Shown: positions 27,441 to 38,098, counted from the first letter of the stretch. The stretch is DNA of 64,000 bases from a candidate division TM6 bacterium SOIL31 (GCA_001468865.1 LDIY01000036.1:1-64000); one strand, 5' to 3'. Made by a program: numbers and translations. Notes: a model not told the origin generated them from the letters alone.

Positions 27441-28508
27441 TTAAGACACTTTACTTAAAAATCTTTCCGCCATACCACTTCTGTGTATGAGGTAAGCAAT
27501 CAAGCTTAAAAGAGTTACTTTTATTCCTTTATCAAACCACCACATTCTTTTTTCTTTAGTGAAAAGATTATTGTAATGATTCAACCATTCTGGCTTTGGA
27601 TCTGGTTTATATTTTGATAGGTTAATGGGTGATTGAATTGTATTGTCTGGTAATAACTTATGGTGTTGCAAAATATATTGGATGGCTGTAATTTCGTGTG
27701 TATTTGCTCCATTTAATAATTCTACGTGTCCGTGATCGTTAGTATCACTGGTAATAAGATATACGTTTTCATTTTTGGTACATAAGAAAGCATAGAGACC
27801 TTCTGCATCTTTAACTGATAATTGTGGGTCTTTAGTATGGTGCATTATGATTATAGGTATATTAGTTTGTAATTTATCTGTATTAAAAATGGGTTGTTCT
27901 CCTGCTGGCGCATACCCTGGAAAGACGATTTTAGCCAGATAGGGTACCCAATAATAATTACCAGGAAGATAAGGAACAATACGACATACATTTCTAATGA
28001 TACTTGGGATTTTGCCGGGGATTTCAGCAAGTAACAATGGCGTGCTTTCAATTGTATGAGAAATTGCACTATTACCAGAAAGCATTACTGCTTCTAATAT
28101 AAGAGCTTTAACTTTTTCTGGTTTTTTTGAGGTATAATTAATGGCAGTTGCTGTTCCTTGGGATGATGCATGTAGTATGACAGAAGTATTTGAAGGTTGG
28201 ATTTCAGAGAAAGCAAAGACTCTCGCAAGTCTTTCTTGACACTTTTCTTGTCCGAAATCAATATGCTTCCATTCGGTTGGGGTTGTTACACTATATTTCC
28301 AACCAGCTTGAGAATCCTTTTTTCGTGACAGTCTATAAGTAAATTGAGGTAAAATAACATTTGTATTCTGGCCACCTTGCTCATTTTGGCCAGGAATAAC
28401 CAGAAGGGCTACCGCTTGAGTAGGCTGATAATTTTCCATCGCTATAGATAAATAGTTATAGAAAAATGATAGTGCGAGAATGAGAAATAATTGTGTTCTT
28501 TGTTTCAT
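27441..28508 (-). CDS. exported alpha/beta-hydrolase-like protein (paralog B)
   Basis: signal peptide; VILHASSQGTATAINY (nucleophile elbow-like G-x-S/Q-x-G region), IIIMHHTKDPQLSVKDAEGLY. Confidence 0.65.
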   Translation of the reverse strand: MKQRTQLFLILALSFFYNYLSIAMENYQPTQAVALLVIPGQNEQGGQNTNVILPQFTYRLSRKKDSQAGWKYSVTTPTEWKHIDFGQEKCQERLARVFAFSEIQPSNTSVILHASSQGTATAINYTSKKPEKVKALILEAVMLSGNSAISHTIESTPLLLAEIPGKIPSIIRNVCRIVPYLPGNYYWVPYLAKIVFPGYAPAGEQPIFNTDKLQTNIPIIIMHHTKDPQLSVKDAEGLYAFLCTKNENVYLITSDTNDHGHVELLNGANTHEITAIQYILQHHKLLPDNTIQSPINLSKYKPDPKPEWLNHYNNLFTKEKRMWWFDKGIKVTLLSLIAYLIHRSGMAERFLSKVS

Positions 28509-28609
28509 CTTATAACTTTCCGATAAATCGATTAAACTAATCTCAATAATAATAGTGATTATTTTATATTAGTATACAATCAAAAATTAAAAAAACACGT
28601 AGGCATTCC

Positions 28610-31333
28610 ATGAAATTAGATCCGCAAAAAACCCTCTTTCTGATCGATGGTTCCTCTTTTTTGTATCGAGCTTATTATGGCTTGAAACCATTGCATGCAC
28701 CGTCTGGAATGGCTGTTCAGGCCGTTTTTAGTTTTTGCCGTACTTTAAAAAAGTTGATTGATAGCTATACTCCCCAGCACATAGCGCTGGTGTGGGATAG
28801 CAAAGGTAAAACAACGCGTCATGAAATTTTTGCTGATTATAAAGCAACACGCCAGGCACCACCAAGCGATCTTTTCGAACAAAAAGAATATATTATACAA
28901 TTTGCTGATTTGATTGGTTTAAAACAAGTGGTGCAATCAGGAATTGAAGCAGATGATCTCATGTATTCGCTTGCCAAAGATTGGGCTAGCACGCATCCTG
29001 ATGGTTCTATAGTTTTTGTAACGCTTGATAAAGATATGGGACAAGCATTAACTCTTGGTGAGCATGTTTATTTGCTCGATGCGTTTAAAGAGCAATTTAT
29101 CGATCGTGAAACGCTTGAAAAAAAAATGGGATTTGCTGTAGAAAAGTTGCCTTTTTATTTTGCTTTGCTGGGTGATTCATCTGATAACATTCCCGGCGTA
29201 CGCGGTATTGGAAAAACAACTGCAACTGATTTAGTCAATCAATTTGATTCTCTTGAAGATATGTATGCAAGATTGGATGATATTAAAAAAGCAGGAGTCA
29301 AAACTGCATTATTGAACCATAAAGAAGATGCATTTTTAAGTTACCAATTATTTCTGCTCCGTTATGATCCGTTGAATATGAGGGCAGAGGATCTCTTTTT
29401 TGATCCACATAATTGGAATAATGCACGCCCTCTTTTTGAAGAACTTAATTTTAAATCACTAATTGCAAGCGCAGGGCAAACAAAGCAAGAGCGCGCACAC
29501 GATGTGCAAGAAAAAATTGAGTATTGGAAAAAGCGCAATTTTATTACCGTGCAAACGCAGGAACAACTTGACCAAATGTGTACGCATTTGCAGCAGAGCA
29601 AGGCCTTTGCGGTAGATACGGAAACAACGGGGCTGGAGGCATTAGAAGTTGATCTTGTGGGAATATCGTTTTGTTCCGATATTGATCATGCCTATTACGT
29701 TCCTTGTGCTCATATTACTGGTGAAGAGCAGTTATCGCGCGATATTGTTCTTGCGGCAGTCAAACCAATTCTTGAAAACGCACACTATAAAAAATATTTA
29801 CACAATGCAAAATATGACATGCTTGTGTTTTCGCATCACGGTATTGAATTACGCGGTCTTGCACTTGATACGTTGATTGGCGCAAATCTTATTGTTAAAG
29901 AATGGCAGAGTGCAGGATTAAAAAAATTATCCCAATTTTTTTTCAATGAAGACATGCTAACTTTTGAAGATGTAGTTAAATCAAATAAATATAAAACATT
30001 TGCGCAAGTTCCACTTGAAATCGCAACGCTCTATGCCGCAGCAGATTCATATCAGACATTTCGTTTGGTCGCAATAATTGAAGATGCATTTGCTCAAGAA
30101 CCTAAAATTGCTGAGTTATACAAAAATATTGAACATCCGTTGATTGAAGTGCTCTATGAAATGGAAAAAGAAGGTATTAATCTTGATATTGATGTGCTCC
30201 ATGCATTGAATCAGAAAGTTACTGCTGATTTAACGATCATAGAAGCTGAAATTGCAGCAGTTGTTGGAAAAGACACCATTAATCTTAATTCTCCCCGACA
30301 AGTGGAACATCTGTTATTTGATGTGTTGCAATTGCCCCCGCAAAAAAAGAGTAAAACAGGAAAATTTTCCACTGATTATGAAGTGCTGACCACCTTAGCG
30401 CGATTACACCCCATTCCAGCCATGATTATTAAACATCGCGAACTGACCAAATTAAAAAATACGTATATTGAGGCGCTGCCCAATTATGTGAACCCGGAAA
30501 CAGGTCGCGTGCATACCACTTTTAACCAAAGTAGCGTTGCAACGGGAAGATTAGCAAGTACCGATCCTAACTTGCAAAATATTCCTGCCGATGCTTCTGG
30601 ATATGGTATTGAAGTACGTGCTGCATTTAAAGCGAGTGAAGGACGGGTGTTTATTTCTGCCGATTACTCACAAATTGAGTTGCGCGTTCTTGCATATCTC
30701 TCGCAAGATACAAATTTGATGAATGCATTTATTAATCGTGAAGATATTCATACAGCCACTGCTTTGCGATTATTTGATACAACCATGGTGACCAATGAGC
30801 AGCGGCAATTAGGAAAACGAATTAATTTCAGTATTCTGTATGGTATGACTCCATATGGATTATCAAAAGATTTGAATATTGCTTTTAAAGATGCAAAAAA
30901 ATATATCGAACGTTATTTTGAACAATACCCACAAGTTTCTGCATGGATGAAATCAATGATAGCCTACGCAACTCAATATGGCTATGTTGAAACCCATTGG
31001 GGACGGCGGCGTTATATTCCTACTATTTATGAAAAAAATCGCACACTCTATGAAGAAGCATGCCGCATTGCAGTTAATACGGTGGCGCAAGGAACAGCTG
31101 CAGAAATTATGAAATTAGGCATGATAGCAGTTCGGGCTGCGCTACAAAAACAATTTCCGGCAAGTTGTATTGTGCTACAAATTCACGATGAATTGATTAT
31201 TTCTGCGCCGATAGAAGATGCAATTGCAGTTGAAATGCTGGTAAAGAAAATATTGGAAGAGACCATTTCGTGGAACGTGCCACTTGAAGTGATGACGTGT
31301 AATGGCAGTGATTGGAAAGAAATTACAAAATAA
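28610..31333 (+). CDS. polA: DNA polymerase I
   Basis: 5'-nuclease FLIDGSSFLYRAYYGL, 3'-5' exo FAVDTETTGLEA, polymerase ISADYSQIELRVLAYLSQD, VLQIHDELII. Confidence 0.98.
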   Translation: MKLDPQKTLFLIDGSSFLYRAYYGLKPLHAPSGMAVQAVFSFCRTLKKLIDSYTPQHIALVWDSKGKTTRHEIFADYKATRQAPPSDLFEQKEYIIQFADLIGLKQVVQSGIEADDLMYSLAKDWASTHPDGSIVFVTLDKDMGQALTLGEHVYLLDAFKEQFIDRETLEKKMGFAVEKLPFYFALLGDSSDNIPGVRGIGKTTATDLVNQFDSLEDMYARLDDIKKAGVKTALLNHKEDAFLSYQLFLLRYDPLNMRAEDLFFDPHNWNNARPLFEELNFKSLIASAGQTKQERAHDVQEKIEYWKKRNFITVQTQEQLDQMCTHLQQSKAFAVDTETTGLEALEVDLVGISFCSDIDHAYYVPCAHITGEEQLSRDIVLAAVKPILENAHYKKYLHNAKYDMLVFSHHGIELRGLALDTLIGANLIVKEWQSAGLKKLSQFFFNEDMLTFEDVVKSNKYKTFAQVPLEIATLYAAADSYQTFRLVAIIEDAFAQEPKIAELYKNIEHPLIEVLYEMEKEGINLDIDVLHALNQKVTADLTIIEAEIAAVVGKDTINLNSPRQVEHLLFDVLQLPPQKKSKTGKFSTDYEVLTTLARLHPIPAMIIKHRELTKLKNTYIEALPNYVNPETGRVHTTFNQSSVATGRLASTDPNLQNIPADASGYGIEVRAAFKASEGRVFISADYSQIELRVLAYLSQDTNLMNAFINREDIHTATALRLFDTTMVTNEQRQLGKRINFSILYGMTPYGLSKDLNIAFKDAKKYIERYFEQYPQVSAWMKSMIAYATQYGYVETHWGRRRYIPTIYEKNRTLYEEACRIAVNTVAQGTAAEIMKLGMIAVRAALQKQFPASCIVLQIHDELIISAPIEDAIAVEMLVKKILEETISWNVPLEVMTCNGSDWKEITK

Positions 31334-31355
31334 TTAACAATTTTTAGGGACAACG

Positions 31356-32006
31356 ATGAAAAAGTATATGTTGGTTATGAGTGTATTTGCACTTATGTGT
31401 GGTATGACATCGATAATAGGTGCGGATAATAAAGTTGCTCAACAACCTCAATATTCTGAGCTTATAAACGCAGCACAGACTCTTCCTACTAAATATGGTA
31501 TAGATCATCTCTGTATTAAACAGCTAGAAGAGGCATTGATGGATTTTCAGGCTGAAGAAAACTTACATGGGAAAGGCCACGGTATAAAAGATGCAAGAGC
31601 ATTAGCCAATGGTGGCATATGGGCAATGAGAGGTGCGAAATTTCTTCTTGTTGGGCTCATAAATGGATTGAATAAAGAAAAAAGCAACAGGGAATTATTA
31701 GTGCAAGAAAATTCCTCATTAACAGAACGATTAATACGAGCAAATAAGACACATGAAGAACAAATCCAGCATGAGCAAAGATTATTATCCACTGCTCAAA
31801 AAAGCCTGACTGGTGCGCATACTAAGATATCAGAATTGCAAAATCAACAATCGAATCAACAACCGAACGAAGACCACATACGTGAGGTGCATGCTCAATT
31901 TACTGCTATGAGAATTCAAAGAAATATTATGGCAGGTGCATTTATTGTCAGTGTAATGGCTTTTCTCACTTATTTTTTGCGTGTTAATTATGCATCAGTA
32001 GCATAA
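31356..32006 (+). CDS. hypothetical exported coiled-coil protein
   Basis: signal peptide, coiled coil, C-terminal TM. Confidence 0.65.
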   Translation: MKKYMLVMSVFALMCGMTSIIGADNKVAQQPQYSELINAAQTLPTKYGIDHLCIKQLEEALMDFQAEENLHGKGHGIKDARALANGGIWAMRGAKFLLVGLINGLNKEKSNRELLVQENSSLTERLIRANKTHEEQIQHEQRLLSTAQKSLTGAHTKISELQNQQSNQQPNEDHIREVHAQFTAMRIQRNIMAGAFIVSVMAFLTYFLRVNYASVA

Positions 32007-32043
32007 TAGACTTGTTATTAATTGTTATAAAAAGGAGTTTAGG

Positions 32044-32964
32044 GTGGTAGTGAATGCACAAAAAAAGAAATCCGTTCGAGTGAATAAAATAGTATTTTTA
32101 TGCGCAATGATTGCATGCGTGAACATACATGCAAAAGAAGGCGAAACGCCGGCTGAGGAAATGCGCCAAGTCAAAGAGGGTAATTTTGCCGTTGATGGCA
32201 CCATGCAACCAGGCCCCTCATTAGGATTTGGACAGAATATTATTGATAAAGGGGATACACTTGGTATTTTTTATCCAGTGATGATCTTGGGCAAGAAAAA
32301 AAATCTTACTGAAATTGCCATTGAAATTCTCTATGGCATGCGTGAAGACCTTTCTGTTCTTGTAGCATTTCCTACAGCGGTTCATTTTAAAGAAGATGGA
32401 AACCGTTCATCAGGATCGATAGATACGATCGTACAATTTGAATATGCTTTCTATGCGGAACATAAACCAACCTATACAAATCAATTATCTGCGGTTGCTG
32501 CGATGTATTTTCCAACCGGTGATGAATGTAAAGTTCCTGCAACGGGTTTTGGATCACCCAGCTTTTTCTTAGGGGTGGTTGCGGCACATTACGAACCATA
32601 TTGGTTAGGTTATACGTCATTTGGAGCGTTTCTGCCCACAAAAAACATGGAAGGTGTACGAGCGGGAAATAATTTTTATTATCAGTTTGGGTATGGAAGA
32701 AATATTGCATACTCTCCGAATAAATGGATTTTGATGTGGAGCTTTGAATTAAGTGGTATTTACTCACAAAAATCCAGGGTAAATGGGGTAGTTGAGAAAA
32801 ATTCAGGATCGAATATAGTCTATGTTGGTCCTGCGCTGTGGTTTTCTACGCAGCGCTTTTTTCTTGAAATAGGAGTTGATCCTATTGTTTCGCAACATCT
32901 TTTTGGCGAACAAGAAGGAAAAACCACAGCTCTTCTTTCTGTGTATACGGGGTTCCGATTTTAA
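32044..32964 (+). CDS. putative outer-membrane beta-barrel protein
   Basis: exported; alternating hydrophobic strands ending VYTGFRF with terminal Phe. Confidence 0.6.
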   Translation: MVVNAQKKKSVRVNKIVFLCAMIACVNIHAKEGETPAEEMRQVKEGNFAVDGTMQPGPSLGFGQNIIDKGDTLGIFYPVMILGKKKNLTEIAIEILYGMREDLSVLVAFPTAVHFKEDGNRSSGSIDTIVQFEYAFYAEHKPTYTNQLSAVAAMYFPTGDECKVPATGFGSPSFFLGVVAAHYEPYWLGYTSFGAFLPTKNMEGVRAGNNFYYQFGYGRNIAYSPNKWILMWSFELSGIYSQKSRVNGVVEKNSGSNIVYVGPALWFSTQRFFLEIGVDPIVSQHLFGEQEGKTTALLSVYTGFRF

Positions 32965-33046
32965 AACACTATTTTCTTTCTTGACTATTTTTATTACAAA
33001 AATATAGGTTTGAAAATAGATATTTTTTTTAAAAAAAGGAGCGTTC

Positions 33047-33253
33047 ATGATCAAATCATTTTCAAAACTACCTGAATTGCATCAAGGTCTTATTTATATG
33101 GCAGCAGGCGTTGTTGCAATATTATATGCACTTGGTTTTTTCACCAGAGGGATTACGTGGCTTATCATTATCGGTGCGATCTATGCAATTCTTAAAGGTT
33201 TGATGAAAAGTGGCTTGTATGACAAATTTGTTCATGCCATCAATAGAAGATAA
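33047..33253 (+). CDS. small membrane protein
   Basis: two hydrophobic segments, RBS aggag. Confidence 0.5.
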   Translation: MIKSFSKLPELHQGLIYMAAGVVAILYALGFFTRGITWLIIIGAIYAILKGLMKSGLYDKFVHAINRR

Positions 33254-33309
33254 AATTGTAGAAAGAAAAGAGGTACGCGATTGTACCTCTTTTTCTTTTT
33301 TATCAAAAT

Positions 33310-34551
33310 CTATTTTTGCGGTTTTCTTGCTGGAGAAGCTTTTGGTTTTGCAGCTTGTTGCTGCTGAGCTTGTTTAACTTTTTTAGTTTGTTGTTTTACC
33401 TCTTCCTCAGTTGCATTAGGATCTTGGAGTAATGCGTCAAGTTGTGCAAGTGCAATTGATAAGGTTTTTGAGATTACTGCCGATACTGCCATCTGAGTTG
33501 CAATGCTCTTTACTGTATCCATTACCCCATTAGCTGTATTTTGACCAAATCGTGCTTGCAATTCTCCTTGTGACATCACTCTTCCATTCATTGAGATAGT
33601 TCCTGTATTTTCATTCATAATGATTTGCGGAGCGGGGATGCTTGCAGCAGCGCTAGAACTTGCCCAACTTGGAAGTTTGCTTTTTAAAGCTTCCCATGTA
33701 TCATATGCAAATTTCTTTGGATCTTGGCGGAAGTTTTCATATCCTTGTTTCAGGACTGCTGATCCAAAATAAAGATAAGCACCGGTGCCAACAGCAACTG
33801 CAGAGAGACTACCAATTGCAAACATGAAAGTTTTACTTAACTTCTCTCCCGCAATGATCTTTTGATTATGAATGCTTTGTTCTATATCTTTTAATACTTT
33901 TTTCAGGTCATTCAATTTTTTTGTTTCTTTTGCATATTGATTTTCTTTGCCTGCTTTGACGGAATTCCATATCCAGCCCTTATTCATTAGGGCGTCAACT
34001 TTTTCTTGTTTTTTGGCAATGAGTCTCTCAAGCATTTCTCTTTGTGGTTCCAATTCAGTGATAATATATTTGGCTGCCTCTTTTTGATCTTCAGTGTATC
34101 CGGTGAGGATATCTTGACCAACTGTTCTTTCTTCCGTAACAGCTCGTAATACTTCTTGAGCTGATGCAATAACCTTTTTGCGTGCTAATGCTTTTTCTGC
34201 CGGATTTTTAGCTTTTTTAAGTTGATCGTTTGCTACTTCTAAGTTTTTCTTTTTTTGCTCTAACGTGGTGGTTGTTGTGGGAGCTTCTGTAGGAGCTTGT
34301 AGAACGTTTCTTGCTGCACCACGTCTTGTTGGAGTTATTCCTTTTGCTTGCATTGCGCGTCTTGCTTGGATGTTACGAGCCATTTGCGCTCTATTTACTG
34401 TTGTTGTGCGGACCGGTTGTCCTCTACGCTGTGGCGTTCCTCTTCTTACTTGAGCTCTGCGGACATTTTGTGGTGTATATGATGCATCAATAGTCTGCGT
34501 TGCAATCATTGATAAAGCGATAATGAGGATAATACTTATTCTGTTCTTCAT
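33310..34551 (-). CDS. exported Arg-rich coiled-coil membrane protein
   Basis: signal peptide; Arg-rich N-terminal region; coiled coil; GWIWN motif; TM. Confidence 0.65.
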   Translation of the reverse strand: MKNRISIILIIALSMIATQTIDASYTPQNVRRAQVRRGTPQRRGQPVRTTTVNRAQMARNIQARRAMQAKGITPTRRGAARNVLQAPTEAPTTTTTLEQKKKNLEVANDQLKKAKNPAEKALARKKVIASAQEVLRAVTEERTVGQDILTGYTEDQKEAAKYIITELEPQREMLERLIAKKQEKVDALMNKGWIWNSVKAGKENQYAKETKKLNDLKKVLKDIEQSIHNQKIIAGEKLSKTFMFAIGSLSAVAVGTGAYLYFGSAVLKQGYENFRQDPKKFAYDTWEALKSKLPSWASSSAAASIPAPQIIMNENTGTISMNGRVMSQGELQARFGQNTANGVMDTVKSIATQMAVSAVISKTLSIALAQLDALLQDPNATEEEVKQQTKKVKQAQQQQAAKPKASPARKPQK

Positions 34552-34788
34552 AATATCAAATCTCCTTTTTTTATCCGAACAACCCCTAGTTTTTTCTTTG
34601 TCTTATGTATGTTTCTTTTTGATAAAATGGTTAGTTTTACTATCTTTAGGATACATAAAACAAATTCAGATTGTCAATAGACATGGGGGCGCTTGTTAGA
34701 AAATATAAAAAGGAGACCTATTCAATAAGAAAGTGGCACCCTTGCGGATGCCACTTGTTTTGATAATTCTTAATGTGCTAATGAAAGA

Positions 34789-35481
34789 TTACTCTGCATA
34801 ACCTAGCATTCTTCTACCTTTACCAACTGCTTGTGATCCTTTTTCGCCGATGTATGTTCCTGCTTCACCTATTTTTGCTCTTGCTCCTGACATCATTCTG
34901 CCAGTGTAAGACTTTTCTTGACCACCATATATGTATTCAAGCGCTGAAATAACACCAATAGCGCCTATAACTGCTGCAACACCATAGTAAACAGCATAGC
35001 TTGTTTCTTTTGGTAGATCTTTACTGATGCTTGCGATTTTTCTATTTACATCTCTGAGTTGAGTATTAAGATCGTTTACAATAGCTTTTTGATCTTTGTA
35101 TTCGTCGGTGTTGAATAACCAGCCTGTTTTAGTAGTTCTTAATTTTTCTCTTGCTGTTTCAAGGTCGGCACCAATTTTTTTGCGTTTAAATTGTAATTCT
35201 GCTAAATCAGCAAGATCTGGATTTGCCATAAGATCGTTAGCTAAAGTCATAGCTTTTGCTTGTTTTTCATCCATAGGTGCTGCTTTAACTGCGTTAGCGT
35301 CTGCTATCACGTCTTTTACCGCTTGTCTTTGAGTTGGTTCTGATTGTGCTCTTCCACGTCTTGTTCTTTTCGCTTCAACTGTGCTTACCATTGCCATTGA
35401 TAATGCAAGGGCAGCAAATGCTGTGCTTAATATTTTCTTCATAGAGAATCTCCTTTTTTGGACTATTATAATATTCTTCAT
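34789..35481 (-). CDS. exported Arg-rich coiled-coil membrane protein (similar architecture)
   Basis: signal peptide MKKILSTAFAALALSMAMVSTVEA, RTRRGRA, GWLFN motif, TM; start probably at internal Met. Confidence 0.65.
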   Translation of the reverse strand: MKNIIIVQKRRFSMKKILSTAFAALALSMAMVSTVEAKRTRRGRAQSEPTQRQAVKDVIADANAVKAAPMDEKQAKAMTLANDLMANPDLADLAELQFKRKKIGADLETAREKLRTTKTGWLFNTDEYKDQKAIVNDLNTQLRDVNRKIASISKDLPKETSYAVYYGVAAVIGAIGVISALEYIYGGQEKSYTGRMMSGARAKIGEAGTYIGEKGSQAVGKGRRMLGYAE

Positions 35482-35663
35482 TTTTAATTAGTTTACCTAC
35501 CTAGGTGCATGCGGGTGGCCTAGATAGTATTCAACTAATCTACTTTCAGGGTAAAGGAAGCGAGTTCTAATTGTCAATAATAGGAAAGGAAATTTTTTAT
35601 AGAGAGTGAAAAAGTGGCTCATTAAAGCATTTATTCTATGGACGATTAGATGGAGGGATCCAT

Positions 35664-36335
35664 CTATTTTATCAAAAGAGAAATGAGATAATTTCGGCAG
35701 AAATAAAAAAAGAAAACAGCAAAAAGAAGACCATCAAATCTGTCTAAAAAGCCGCCATGGCCAGGCAAAATGGTGCCTGAGTCTTTGAGTTGCGCGCGGC
35801 GTTTAAGCCACGATTCAAACAAATCACCGAGCAACGCAAGAATACACACAATTAAGGTAAGTGCGCACATGATCCACCAGGATGTTGTATAGTCGCGTTC
35901 AAAAATAATAAGCACAAACCCTAAGCAGGCAAAGATATATCCTCCCAGCATACCTTCCCAGGTCTTTTTGGGGCTAATTGATCGGCAGATATGGTGTTTT
36001 CCCAGTAAGGTGCCGGTAATATAACTGCCGGTATCAAAGCTAAAGACTAGAATAAACAGAATCAATAATAATTCGTGATATAAAGGATCATGATTGAGGG
36101 CAATTAATAAACTAAAAGGCAACAAAAGATAAGGGGGTAATAAAACCCAAAAAATGGGAGAATTGATGGGAAAAAATCGGGTCCATTCACAAATGATAAT
36201 CAGCAATAATATACCCAGTAAAATAAGAGAAAAAAATAAGGGGGGCAAATAAAAATAAATTCCCCAGAACCCGAGGCCTAGGGCAATGCCTGTTATAAGA
36301 CGAGTAATAAATTCAGTAGAAAGAGGTAAACGCAT
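35664..36335 (-). CDS. cdsA: phosphatidate cytidylyltransferase
   Basis: multiple TMs; GHHICRSISPKKTWEGMLGG; GDLFESWLKRRAQLKDSGTILPGHGGFLDRFDGL signature. Confidence 0.93.
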   Translation of the reverse strand: MRLPLSTEFITRLITGIALGLGFWGIYFYLPPLFFSLILLGILLLIIICEWTRFFPINSPIFWVLLPPYLLLPFSLLIALNHDPLYHELLLILFILVFSFDTGSYITGTLLGKHHICRSISPKKTWEGMLGGYIFACLGFVLIIFERDYTTSWWIMCALTLIVCILALLGDLFESWLKRRAQLKDSGTILPGHGGFLDRFDGLLFAVFFFYFCRNYLISLLIK

Positions 36336-36675
36336 TTGGTATATACAGCAAGTTTATGGAGTTATTATTTTGTTCTATGAGTGCTACATCAAATCGACAT
36401 ACAACTTCCAGATCAGTATGCTGAGATAAGTAATATTTAGCAATAGAAACAATCCTTTTCTGTTTTGATGGACCAATCAATTCGGCAGGATCAATAAGCG
36501 GATTGTTACGCCACTTAACTTCAACAAAGGCAAGCGTTTCACCTTTTTGTGCAATGAGATCTACTTCACCAAAAAATTTACGGTAGTTTTGGGTGAGGAT
36601 TTTATATCCTTCTTTTTCTAGATGACGAGCAACAATAAGCTCGCCTTCTTTGCCTTTGGTGATGTTGTAATTCAT
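36313..36675 (-). CDS. UPF0102 (YraN) family nuclease-like protein
   Basis: GKEGELIVARHLEKEGYKILTQNYRKFFGEVDLIAQKGETLAFVEVKWR. Confidence 0.92.
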   Translation of the reverse strand: MNYNITKGKEGELIVARHLEKEGYKILTQNYRKFFGEVDLIAQKGETLAFVEVKWRNNPLIDPAELIGPSKQKRIVSIAKYYLSQHTDLEVVCRFDVALIEQNNNSINLLYIPNAFTSFY

Positions 36676-36731
36676 TATGCAGAGTTCTTTCGAAGTTCTT
36701 GGTACGAAGTTATAAAAATTGTTTTCTTTTT

Positions 36732-36875
36732 CCGTTCGCCCTGAGTGTTTTTTGTCTTCAAAAAATGTATCGAAGGGTAAATTTTAAAAATTAATTCCAT
36801 AAAAATGTTTAATATGTTGTACCCTTCGATACATTTTCCTACATAAGAATTCCGGAAAACACTCAGGGCGAACGG
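36732..36875. repeat. long inverted repeat, family C
   Basis: CCGTTCGCCCTGAGTGTTTT...ATGTATCGAAGGGT and reverse complement flanking AT-rich spacer. Confidence 0.85.
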
Positions 36876-36971
36876 GAGGGGGATTAATTTATTTTTTTCT
36901 TTTAATATGGGGTAAGCTTGCCCTTCGTAGCTTTACTCGAAGAGCCCTACGAAGTTTTAATGAAGTAGGGA

Positions 36972-37832
36972 CTAAAACCTATTCGCCATATGGCGAGGTT
37001 TTTTATTCTGGGCCACTTGCGTATTTTTATTATTAAGCAATTCAAGCGTCTCTTTTTTTTCAGCCAATTGTACTTCCAATGCAATAATTTCCGGCTCAAG
37101 CGTTGGTAATTTAGCTAACCAATAAGAGCGCAAGTGGGTAATGCGTTTTTCTGCTGCCTTAAGTTTGCCACTGGTGAGATAAAAACTGCAGATGCTGCAA
37201 TCACTTGCTGCTAATTGTTCATAGCATTGCTTTTGTATCTGAAGAACTTCTTCTCTGTAGGTCTTAAAGTGGTCTTGGAGTAAAAACACTTCAGTTAAAC
37301 CTAATGTTTCTTCTGTTTTTGTCTGATCACGATCGATCGATAAGATACACGCAAATGAGCTCATAATAGATCTATAAAGAGCGTATTCTTGTTTTTCACT
37401 GCCAGGATACATAGTGCAGTATTGTGTATAGATATGAGCTGCTTTTTTGAACTGCTGATCAAGATAAAATACATCGGCAAGTTCCAAAAGATGTTCAGCG
37501 ATCTGGGTAACATTGGTGGTAAGTTTCAGCAACTGTTCTAAATATTTTATGGTAGCGGAAGTGTTACCTTTTTCTTTTTGCACATTTTTAGCTGCTACCA
37601 ACTGATCATATTCAAAATCCATGTAAGTGGCTGCTTTTTTCTTTTTTTCTTCTTTATTTTTTGATTTACGCATGCGTTTTTTACGTGATGCGCTTTCTTC
37701 CTGCTTTGGAAGATTTACGTCGAATTCTTGTGCAATGGCTACCTGCGTATCTTGGGCTGCCCGAGAGAATAGATATGGGATAATAAGAAATGCAAATGCC
37801 AATAGAATAATCTGTTTTCTTGTGTTTATCAC
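36972..37832 (-). CDS. BamD/ComL-like exported TPR protein
   Basis: TPR-like FYLDQQFKKAAHIYTQYCTMYPGSEKQEYALYRSIMSSF, CSFYLTSGKLKAAEKRITHLRSYW. Confidence 0.55.
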   Translation of the reverse strand: MINTRKQIILLAFAFLIIPYLFSRAAQDTQVAIAQEFDVNLPKQEESASRKKRMRKSKNKEEKKKKAATYMDFEYDQLVAAKNVQKEKGNTSATIKYLEQLLKLTTNVTQIAEHLLELADVFYLDQQFKKAAHIYTQYCTMYPGSEKQEYALYRSIMSSFACILSIDRDQTKTEETLGLTEVFLLQDHFKTYREEVLQIQKQCYEQLAASDCSICSFYLTSGKLKAAEKRITHLRSYWLAKLPTLEPEIIALEVQLAEKKETLELLNNKNTQVAQNKKPRHMANRF

Positions 37833-38032
37833 GGTACCCTGCCTATCATTAAAGATATTTTAATTCATTGTAATCCTTTTTTAGTTTCTTACAATGGGTA
37901 CCCAATCCTACTTCGCTCTGTGAGCTATGAAGGACACGTTGGAGTGAAAACGTAAATTGGGTTATAGTGATATCATCACAAAAGAGAAGTTTGTTCAATG
38001 TGAACACCTAACAAAAATTTATTTTCTTAACA

Positions 38033-38098
38033 GGGGTCCCCCATGCGGCTTGTCCGCCGTAGTTTTAACGAAAGGAGGACACATGGGGTTAAGAAGTC
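38033..38098 (+). repeat. GGGGTCCCCCATG...CATGGGG nested palindrome in pilB leader
   Basis: CCCCATG 38039-38045 / CATGGGG 38092-38098 enclosing TGTCCgccgtagttttaacgaaaggaGGACA. Confidence 0.75.
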
